The notes beneath the pieces are model-generated. The model did no database searches. It was not told the origin of the DNA and was given only the letters and a program-made list of their open reading frames with translations. The translations under genes were made by a program, and so were the position numbers. From the NCBI GenBank assembly GCA_027451565.1, contig DAIDJC010000026.1:1-20399 (forward strand): 20,399 bases of DNA. Reading direction: 5' to 3'. Origin of the DNA: Limisphaerales bacterium. Its GTDB lineage: Bacteria > Verrucomicrobiota > Verrucomicrobiia > Limisphaerales > UBA11358. This document shows positions 1 to 6,457 of this stretch, piece after piece (positions within the stretch are counted from its first letter, which is position 1; each line of letters begins with the position of its first letter).

Positions 1-10
1 CAAGCAGGCG

Positions 11-121
11 CTAAAGGATTTGCCTTATGGCCGCATCATCGTCCACCAGCAATAATTTTGCGCGACGGCCATCCCCGGGCAATGGAGCCTGGCCATGGAT
101 ACCTGAGTTTTTTGCGCTCAT
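11..121 (-). pseudogene. Response regulator start, interrupted by in-frame TAG
   Basis: Reading the minus strand from an ATG at 121 gives about 19 residues of leader, then a classic receiver-domain first strand and acidic pocket (AKLLLVDDDAAIRQIL), then a TAG at 13-11. The frame continues after the stop with RLL, which is what a receiver helix 1 would have there (IRQIL-x-RLL), so the stop replaces one ordinary residue. I therefore read this as a response-regulator gene broken by a nonsense change, or by a sequencing error; only 10 bases remain before the window edge, so I cannot see whether the rest is intact. It is divergent from the two-component pair at 431-3267. The alternative is a very short expressed peptide, which I think unlikely. 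Confidence 0.6.
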
Positions 122-430
122 GCGTGCTAGGTAAAAAATACGCGGTCAATTAAAACCTTTCCACATCAAGCATAGCGAATGCTGTGCCAGACAATTTGTG
201 GCTGGTCGAGGTGGATTTTGTGCGCTTTTAAGCCCCGGCCGGACTGCTTGGAATGTTTCCCTTGTGACATATTGGAACATTTATTATCTGGTTTGATCAT
301 TTTCTTTGCAGTCCAACACAGGATCCATGGAATATTTCGGTGGATTCAGGTTGGCCAGACTTCTGCTCAAGCGCTATTTTGGAATGGACCAGCAAAACTG
401 CACCACATACTGACCAAGCGCATTTTTACA
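122..430. other. Divergent intergenic region
   Basis: This non-coding stretch lies between the broken response regulator (minus) and the histidine kinase (plus). The kinase frame is open through most of it from an ATG at 179, but that translation is Cys/Trp/His-rich and unlike any kinase N-terminus, so I treat it as untranslated. It holds AT-rich patches (about 130-165 and 268-310) that could contain promoters for both directions, and a small inverted repeat AGCAT/ATGCT at about 169-183. I see no confident -35/-10 pair. Confidence 0.5.
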
Positions 431-1792
431 ATGAAACCAGGCATCCATCTCAGGCTGGCCATTTTTGTGGCCACCATTCTGCTGCTGGTCGGGCTTATTG
501 GCTGGTCCGCCCACGACACTTGGAAACGCATCAATGGCTCGGAGAAAAACCTGGCCCGATTTCAATGGCAGAGCTACCAGGTGGCCGATCATCTTCAACA
601 AAAAATCCTGGGGCTTAACAATGAAATTTACCTCTATGCCGCCTTTCCACCTCACAGGGATGACTGGACCAATATCGTGACCACCTTTCAGGAATTTCAG
701 TACTGGCTGGACCAGCAGGCTCCCATCCTCTCTTCCGAGGAGGAAGCGCCGCTGCTCAGACAAATCAACGCCGCCTACAAGGATTACATCAACTCGGCCA
801 TGGCCATCCACGCCAGGGTTTATGGAACACGCAGGATCATCGCGCGTGTGGAGGAGTTGGCGGATTTTGAAACGCGCTCGCAAAAAATGTTGGATTTGGG
901 ATTCCAATTGGCCAAAGCCCAGCAGGATGCGGTCGAGTCCGTCCGCAGAAAAAGCCTCAGGACCCTTTATTTTTTGCGCCTCACCCTATTAGGGGCATTG
1001 GGCCTGCTGGTCCTCACCGGGGTGTCGCTGGCTGCTCTCGTTTACCGTGGAATGATAGCGCCCCTGAAAATTCAATTGGTGGAAAGCCGGAACATTGCTG
1101 AACGGCAGGAAAAGCTGGCTTCCCTGGGCATGCTGGCCGCAGGTGTGGCGCATGAAATCCGAAATCCTCTCACAGCCATCAAAACATGGCTGTTTTTGCA
1201 CCAGAAATACCTTGCGCCAAACTCCCCGGAATTTTCAGACGCCCAGCTCATTGAAGGGGAAATCAACCGCCTTGAGCGCATTGTGAAGGATTTCCTTCAA
1301 TTCGCCCGCCCGCCTGAGCCTCAATTCGCCATCCTCCCTGCCAGACAGCCCCTCGAAGAAATTCAAATCTTTTTGAAACCTGAATTTGAAAAATCCGGCA
1401 TCCAAATAAATTTGCATTCCACGCCAGCCGCCCAGATCCGAATAGATCTCCAGCAAATCAAGCAAGTCCTTATGAACCTGATGCGGAACGCGGCAGAGAG
1501 CATTGGCCGAAACGGCATCATTACACTGGGCATGCGTTTGGATGAAAAACGAATCCGGGACCAGATCATGCGCGTGGTGATTTTGGAAGTGTCCGATACC
1601 GGGCGCGGGCTATCGCCCGAGGCGGAAAAAAGGTTGTTTGACCCATTTTTTACAACCAAAGACCATGGAACCGGACTGGGGCTGCCCATCGCGGCGCGCA
1701 TTGTGGAAAAACACGATGGAGCGCTCCAATATCAAAATTTACCCGGACAAGGAGCCACGTTTGGCATTATCCTGCCTCAGATTCTGACATGA
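431..1792 (+). CDS. Membrane sensor histidine kinase (NtrB/AtoS-like)
   Basis: The protein (453 aa) autophosphorylates on a histidine and passes the phosphate to the regulator encoded directly downstream. One membrane helix (about 9-25), a roughly 155-residue extracytoplasmic sensor region and a second helix (about 184-205) precede the kinase core. HisKA has the H-box histidine at about 241 (GVAHEIRNPLTAIK). The HATPase domain shows N353 in the N box (LMNLMRNAAES), D389 in G1 (DTGRG) and GTGLGL at 413-418. I chose the ATG at 431 because a hydrophobic helix begins directly after MKPGIHLR; the same frame is open from 179 but the extra 84 residues look non-coding. There is no clear Shine-Dalgarno. 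Its stop overlaps the next start (ATGA), implying translational coupling. The sensor region resembles no ligand-binding domain I can name, so the signal is unknown. Confidence 0.93.
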   Translation: MKPGIHLRLAIFVATILLLVGLIGWSAHDTWKRINGSEKNLARFQWQSYQVADHLQQKILGLNNEIYLYAAFPPHRDDWTNIVTTFQEFQYWLDQQAPILSSEEEAPLLRQINAAYKDYINSAMAIHARVYGTRRIIARVEELADFETRSQKMLDLGFQLAKAQQDAVESVRRKSLRTLYFLRLTLLGALGLLVLTGVSLAALVYRGMIAPLKIQLVESRNIAERQEKLASLGMLAAGVAHEIRNPLTAIKTWLFLHQKYLAPNSPEFSDAQLIEGEINRLERIVKDFLQFARPPEPQFAILPARQPLEEIQIFLKPEFEKSGIQINLHSTPAAQIRIDLQQIKQVLMNLMRNAAESIGRNGIITLGMRLDEKRIRDQIMRVVILEVSDTGRGLSPEAEKRLFDPFFTTKDHGTGLGLPIAARIVEKHDGALQYQNLPGQGATFGIILPQILT

Positions 1793-3267
1793 TTTCACAC
1801 CCTAAAATTTTGTTGGTGGAAGATGATGCCGCCATAGTCGCCACATTGAAGCGCGTGCTTGCCAGTGAAGATTATGTGGTGGCCGTGGAAACACGGGGTG
1901 ACACCGGGCTGCAAAGGGCCCGCGAAGAGTCATTCGACGCGGTGATCACAGACCTCAAGCTGCCCGGGTTGAACGGGCTTGAGCTGGTTCGTGAACTTCA
2001 CGCAGCCAGACCCCGCCTGCCCATACTGATGATCACAGCGCACGGCACCACCGAAACCGCCATCGAGGCCACCCATTCAGGTGCATTTGATTATTTGTTA
2101 AAACCCTTTGAAATCCCGGAATTGCTGAGCATCCTGGACCAGGCAGTCAGCGCAGGCAGACTGATGACTGAACCCGTCCACATTGGGGCCACAGGAGCCG
2201 CCCGGGACGCCATCGTGGGACGGAGCCGCGCGATGCAGGCGGTTTACAAGGAAATTGGACGGGTGGCAGACAAACCGGTCACCGTGCTGATACGTGGGGA
2301 AACTGGGACCGGCAAGGAATTGGTGGCAAGGGCCATTTACCAATACAGCAGCCGCAGCAAGGCTCCTTTTGTGGCCATCAACTGTGCCGCCATACCGGAA
2401 ACCCTGCTTGAAAGTGAATTGTTCGGCCACGAAAAAGGCTCCTTCACAGGCGCGCAAACAAGACGGATTGGGCGCTTTGAACAGGCCATGGGAGGAACCA
2501 TTTTCCTGGATGAAATTGGGGACATGACCCCTGGCACACAGGTGAAGCTCATCCGCTTGTTGCAGGAAAAAACCCTTCAGCGTGTGGGCGGTCAGGACAC
2601 CATCCCCCTGGATGTGCGCGTGATAGCCGCCACCCATCGTGACCTGGAGGCTGCAATCTTGAAAAACCAGTTTCGCGAGGATCTTTTCTACAGGCTTTCC
2701 GTGGTGGTGATCCGTCTGCCGCCATTAAGGGATCGCGTGGAGGACATCCCAGACTTGGTTCACTTCTTCCTTCAAAAATACGGTACTCAATTCAATATTG
2801 GGCACCACGCCATTCAGGAAGACGCCTTGGAATTGCTCAAGACCCAGGCATGGCCTGGCAACGTGCGCGAGTTGGAAAATGTCACCCGTAAAATGCTGCT
2901 GCTGGCCCAAGGCTACACTATCAACCCCGAACACGTGCGAAAGGCGCTTAGTGACATCCTGTCCCAGGCTCCAAACCCGTCCAAATCCCTGGACCAATTC
3001 ACCCAGGAACTCCTGGCCGCCGCCAAGCGCGGCGAATTGTCCGATGCCCATGCCCGCTTCCTGGATTTCACCGAGCGTGTGCTCTTTAATCGGGCCATCC
3101 AAATGGCGGGCGACAATCAAAGCAAGGCCGCGCGATGGCTGGGAATTTCGCGGCTTACCTTGCGGGAAAAGCTCAACCATTTCGGTTGGCAACCCGGCAA
3201 ACTGGATTCAGGGAAGTTTTCCGAAGAAGAGCCTGGGGAGACTGGTGGTGGGCCCGCTCGGACTTGA
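1789..3267 (+). CDS. Sigma-54-dependent NtrC/AtoC-family response regulator
   Basis: This is the cognate regulator of the upstream kinase; it should activate sigma-54 promoters when phosphorylated. The receiver domain (about 5-118) has the acidic pair ED at 11-12, phosphoacceptor D55 (ITDLKLPG) and K105. The AAA+ domain has Walker A GETGTGKE (170-177), the sigma-54-contact loop GSFTGA (217-222; Ser in place of the usual first Ala), Walker B around GGTIFLDE (235-242) and the FREDLFYRL arginine region (295-303). A Fis-type helix-turn-helix lies at about 430-466. The final 25 or so residues are a low-complexity tail; the last codons are read from the complement of the tRNA gene's 3' end, and the TGA lies inside that tRNA. 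I saw no convincing sigma-54 promoter in this window, so the target operon is unknown. Confidence 0.95.
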   Translation: MISHPKILLVEDDAAIVATLKRVLASEDYVVAVETRGDTGLQRAREESFDAVITDLKLPGLNGLELVRELHAARPRLPILMITAHGTTETAIEATHSGAFDYLLKPFEIPELLSILDQAVSAGRLMTEPVHIGATGAARDAIVGRSRAMQAVYKEIGRVADKPVTVLIRGETGTGKELVARAIYQYSSRSKAPFVAINCAAIPETLLESELFGHEKGSFTGAQTRRIGRFEQAMGGTIFLDEIGDMTPGTQVKLIRLLQEKTLQRVGGQDTIPLDVRVIAATHRDLEAAILKNQFREDLFYRLSVVVIRLPPLRDRVEDIPDLVHFFLQKYGTQFNIGHHAIQEDALELLKTQAWPGNVRELENVTRKMLLLAQGYTINPEHVRKALSDILSQAPNPSKSLDQFTQELLAAAKRGELSDAHARFLDFTERVLFNRAIQMAGDNQSKAARWLGISRLTLREKLNHFGWQPGKLDSGKFSEEEPGETGGGPART

Positions 3268-3321
3268 ACCGAGAACCAAAGGATTATGAGTCCTCTGCTC
3301 TAACCATTGAGCTACAGGCCC
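3246..3321 (-). tRNA. tRNA with anticodon CAT, probably tRNA-Ile2
   Basis: A full cloverleaf folds on the minus strand: acceptor GGGCCTG/CGGGCCC, D arm GCTC/GAGC, anticodon stem GAGGA/TCCTT with loop CTCATAA, T arm CTCGG/CCGAG with TTCAAGT, and an encoded CCA end at 3248-3246. The CAT anticodon fits elongator Met, initiator Met or Ile2. The D-loop and anticodon region (GGTTAGAGCAG..GACTCATAATC) closely resembles E. coli tRNA-Ile2 as I recall it, in which C34 becomes lysidine to read AUA, so I favour Ile2. Initiator is excluded by the paired first acceptor base and the lack of the GGG/CCC anticodon stem. Its 3' 22 bases overlap the end of the convergent regulator gene. Confidence 0.93.
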
Positions 3322-3346
3322 ACACGTCAAGCGTGGCTCGGGGAGG

Positions 3347-3376
3347 ATTATCCTCATGATTCACCCGATTGGGCAA
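3347..3376 (-). promoter_or_regulatory. Candidate sigma-70 promoter of the tRNA
   Basis: On the minus strand TTGCCC (3376-3371) and GATAAT (3352-3347) are separated by 18 bases and lie about 26 bases upstream of the tRNA 5' end. The -10 box sits inside a perfect 6-bp inverted repeat with a one-base centre, GAGGATTATCCTC, at 3343-3355. The boxes match consensus at 4/6 and 5/6. The position relative to a tRNA that must be transcribed supports the call. Confidence 0.4.
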
Positions 3377-3377
3377 G

Positions 3378-3405
3378 CGGATTCGGCCCTTCGGATTCGG
3401 CCCTT
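3378..3405. repeat. 14-bp perfect tandem duplication
   Basis: CGGATTCGGCCCTT occurs twice head to tail, at 3378-3391 and 3392-3405. It lies in the non-coding gap between the tRNA and the giant gene, directly upstream of the tRNA's candidate -35 box. It may be simple slippage; I see no further copies in the window. Confidence 0.85.
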
Positions 3406-3439
3406 GCCTACAATCCCATGCTCCCACGAATGACTCTTT

Positions 3440-3460
3440 GTGAAAAACATCCATTTTCAC
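3440..3460 (-). terminator. Weak hairpin downstream of the giant gene
   Basis: GTGAAAA and TTTTCAC form a perfect 7-bp stem around a 7-base loop, about 75 bases past the giant gene's stop. The stem is AT-rich and no T run follows on the minus strand, so intrinsic termination is only possible, not likely. I see nothing else of note between 3406 and 3535. Confidence 0.2.
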
Positions 3461-3535
3461 CAGCGCAGCAGGGCAGACAGACTCAAAATTGCAAGACGGT
3501 CATTCTCGTAAAGTGCATTTTCACCCAGACTCCAA

Positions 3536-6457
3536 TTAATAGCCTGCCTTGATCCGGAAAAACATGGCGGGCGCGTTGGAAGACGGGAACAACACTTGAA
3601 TGGGTCCGTTGCTGCCGGCATATGAAGTCCCATAGGGCAGCCACGTGACTAGGTTCGTGGAAAAAAACGCCTGGTAATTGATTCCAGCCAGGCCCAACCA
3701 GCCGATGGACAGGTTGTTGGAACTGTCCAAGCTCGTCGTCAGACCGGGAGCAATGGTGGAGACCGTCAGAAAGTTTTCCCCCGAAACCGAATTCGTTGCG
3801 TCCGTCACCGCCAGGGAGGCGGGCACAAACATTCCCATTCCACCGGAGGGGGTTATCACCCCACTCCATCCGGGTGGAACTCCTACCGAGTAGTTACCGT
3901 TCGCATCGGTGGTGGTGGCAGGAAGGTTGCCAGCCTGGATTTGAACCCCAGCCACTGGGGCACCGTTCACATTTGTAACCATCCCACTGACCAAGGGCAG
4001 GCTGATTTCAAAGCTGCCGCTGTAGCTCTCCGCCAATTCAAGGCCAAAGAGGTTGGTCAACACTGCGGCTATTCCCAAGGTGTAAACCCCGTTGATGTTT
4101 TGCGGCGGAAAACCAACGTGAACCACATTGGCGCTGGAAACAGCCACAGTGAGATTTGAAGAAGCCAGCGCACCGTCTGGTGTGGTCAGGCTAAATGCCG
4201 AGGCGAAGACAGAAGCGGGATCCACAGCATCATTGAAATAGACATCCAACCCACTGACAACCTGGCTGACAACACCCGTTGGCGACTGGGAGACAACCGC
4301 AAAATCATACAAAATCTTTCCTGAAAAAAACGAGCCTGCCTGGCCGCTATTGTAGCCCGTGCCTCCAATATATTTTTCATCTCCCATGAAGAGGTTCGTG
4401 CTGGAATACACGGCGATACGCCCGCCACCGCCGCCGCTGCCGCCGTCGGTTCCATCCCCGTTTCCACCCTCTGCTGAAAGGACACCATTGCCGGTCAAAA
4501 GCCCGGCGGTTATCCAGATGCTGCCTCCGGAACCGCCGCCTCCACCGGGCTGAATAGCAGGCTGCCCATTGGCGCTGATTGAACCGCTCAAATCAAGGGT
4601 GCCTGCAACAGCAAGTCGAATAGCGCCCCCTCCGGCAGAGCCGCTGTTGGTTACTGCAGCACCGTTGCCGCCACCGCTGCCAAAATCCATTGGCATCAAG
4701 GCTGAACCATAAAAACCACCTCCCGGCGCTCCCGTGGCGGATTCGCCGCCGCGTCCGCCATATCCTCCTCCAGCCCCCTGGTTATTGATCGAACCGCCGC
4801 TGCCAGGACCATTGGTGAGGGCATAGCCAAGACCATCCACGCTTATTGCGCCAAAGACATTGGCGTTATTTTGCACTGCCATCACCAATTGGGACAACCC
4901 GGCTGAAACGGTGAGCACCGAATTGCTCCCAAGTGTCAGGTCATTCAACAAGGGCAGGTTTGAAGATATGACCACGTCAGCGCCGCCTGATATCATGAGG
5001 TCAAAAAGGCCACTTGGCAGCGAAAAGCCGCCAGAAAGAGGTGTGTTGGTTCCCTCCACACCCCCATTGTCTATGCTCAGCGCAGATTTCCCGCCGTTGA
5101 CAGATGTGAAAACGGTCCCCGCGCCGCCAGCCCACAAACCTGCTCCGCCGGTTGCGCTTACCTGGCCGGCAAAATCATTGGAAACACAATAAACCGCGAT
5201 TCGCCCACCGCCCCCTCCACCGGCTGGTCCGCCAGCGGCGCTTCCATTTGCTGAAATAATCCCGTTGCCGGCCAATTCACCGATATTGGAAAGATAAAGG
5301 CTGCCGCCCGAACCGCCTCCGGAATTATTCGAGGCCGAAGCAACCGTCACCCCATTGGCGGAAACACGGCCATTGACGGTCAACAGGCCGCTCACGTCCA
5401 TCTCCAAGGCGCCGCCGCCTGCGCCATAATTGGTCCCACCGGGAGCATACCCTGAGGAACCGCTGTTCGTGGGAAATTGGATGGAATCGTAAGCCAGAGT
5501 TTGGCCGGACGGAATGCCCCCGCCATAGCCGCCATGGCTTCCGCCGTAACCCGATGCAGAAGATTTCAGTGCATTACCAGGACCACCATGGGCATATCCC
5601 AAGCCATCCCAGGAAATCGCAGCGCCCTCGTCAACTGTGACGGACTGGGCATGAATCGCGGACAAGTTTGTTGAGGAAGTGCCGGTGAGGAGGCCGTTGG
5701 TGTGAAGAACCAGGGATACTGGAGACCATGCAGCGCCTGGAGGCAACATGCCTCTTGCCCCATTTTGGATAACTACGTCCTCAGGAACTAGGTCAAAAGT
5801 GGTGTTGGAGCCATTGATCCCTCCATTGTCGAGCAACAACATCCCAAGCGATTGGGAATTGATTTTGGTATAAATGGTTCCCGCGCCACCATTCATGTAT
5901 CCCAAGCCGCCGTAGGCAGTGATCGAGCCGGCAAAATTATTGGAATTGCAATAGATGGCAATGCGTCCGCCTCCACCGCCTCCTCCGTCGCCGAACCCGC
6001 CTTCATCGGAGCCACCATTGGCGGCAATCAGGCCACTGCCTTCCAGATAGCCGACATTAAGATAAACACTACCCCCAGACCCGCCGCCCGAGAAGGAATC
6101 TGGACCATCAGCCCCGTTGGCAGTGATCGTGCCATCCAACTGCAAACCTCCACCAACCGTCATTGAAATTTGATAACCGCCAGATGCGGCAATTCGATTT
6201 TGTAAATCACTGCCCCCGAACGATCCAAAACCGGCAGGCATGGTGCTGGAACCATAGGTGGTTCCCTGGCTGGGTTGCACTCCATACCCGAGGCCTCCAA
6301 ATCCGCCATAGCTGCCGCCTGACCCTGCAAAATCTGAATTAGGCTGACCGTAAGAAGAAACCCCATTCCCCTTGCTATTACTATAAAAACCGTTTGTCCA
6401 AAAGCCATCTGCGTAAATTCTGCTGCCGGCGCTGCACAACAGCGCTCCCCAAAACAT
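3536..6457 (-). CDS. Giant glycine-rich repeat protein, C-terminal part (modules 5-7)
   Basis: This frame carries the second part of the gene that begins at 10190. The first ATG (6457) is probably not a true start: the next residues, from AGSRIYADG (about 6430), continue the module begun in the upstream frame. It holds modules 5-7 of the glycine-rich repeat, each with GGGSGGS, GGGGGGRIA and GGAGTIYT-type blocks. After these comes an SbsA/Ig-like segment (VVSQSPTGVVSQVVSGLDVYF, with a VDPASVF insert), then a carboxypeptidase-regulatory-like domain (LVSGMVTNVNGAPVAGVQI with TTTDANGNYSV). The final domain, about 70 residues, has INYQAFFSTNLVTWLPYG and ends MFFRIKAGY, a form frequent at the C-termini of large secreted Verrucomicrobia proteins. 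No PEP-CTERM, LPXTG or transmembrane anchor is visible. It is likely extracellular or surface-located; its function is unknown. Most antisense reading frames across it are Pro-rich shadows. Confidence 0.85.
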   Translation of the reverse strand: MFWGALLCSAGSRIYADGFWTNGFYSNSKGNGVSSYGQPNSDFAGSGGSYGGFGGLGYGVQPSQGTTYGSSTMPAGFGSFGGSDLQNRIAASGGYQISMTVGGGLQLDGTITANGADGPDSFSGGGSGGSVYLNVGYLEGSGLIAANGGSDEGGFGDGGGGGGGRIAIYCNSNNFAGSITAYGGLGYMNGGAGTIYTKINSQSLGMLLLDNGGINGSNTTFDLVPEDVVIQNGARGMLPPGAAWSPVSLVLHTNGLLTGTSSTNLSAIHAQSVTVDEGAAISWDGLGYAHGGPGNALKSSASGYGGSHGGYGGGIPSGQTLAYDSIQFPTNSGSSGYAPGGTNYGAGGGALEMDVSGLLTVNGRVSANGVTVASASNNSGGGSGGSLYLSNIGELAGNGIISANGSAAGGPAGGGGGGRIAVYCVSNDFAGQVSATGGAGLWAGGAGTVFTSVNGGKSALSIDNGGVEGTNTPLSGGFSLPSGLFDLMISGGADVVISSNLPLLNDLTLGSNSVLTVSAGLSQLVMAVQNNANVFGAISVDGLGYALTNGPGSGGSINNQGAGGGYGGRGGESATGAPGGGFYGSALMPMDFGSGGGNGAAVTNSGSAGGGAIRLAVAGTLDLSGSISANGQPAIQPGGGGGSGGSIWITAGLLTGNGVLSAEGGNGDGTDGGSGGGGGRIAVYSSTNLFMGDEKYIGGTGYNSGQAGSFFSGKILYDFAVVSQSPTGVVSQVVSGLDVYFNDAVDPASVFASAFSLTTPDGALASSNLTVAVSSANVVHVGFPPQNINGVYTLGIAAVLTNLFGLELAESYSGSFEISLPLVSGMVTNVNGAPVAGVQIQAGNLPATTTDANGNYSVGVPPGWSGVITPSGGMGMFVPASLAVTDATNSVSGENFLTVSTIAPGLTTSLDSSNNLSIGWLGLAGINYQAFFSTNLVTWLPYGTSYAGSNGPIQVLFPSSNAPAMFFRIKAGY

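Noticed and set aside
179..430. N-terminal extension of the histidine kinase from ATG 179
   Set aside because: The 84 extra residues are Cys/Trp/His-rich with no family resemblance, and a membrane helix begins directly after the ATG at 431.
3246..3405. Integrated element next to the tRNA
   Set aside because: No integrase, transposase or second copy of the tRNA 3' end was seen in the window.
6397..6457. Separate second gene starting at ATG 6457 with a signal-like leader
   Set aside because: The leader is the out-of-frame reading of a module linker, there is no RBS, and the joined frames align to other modules without gaps.
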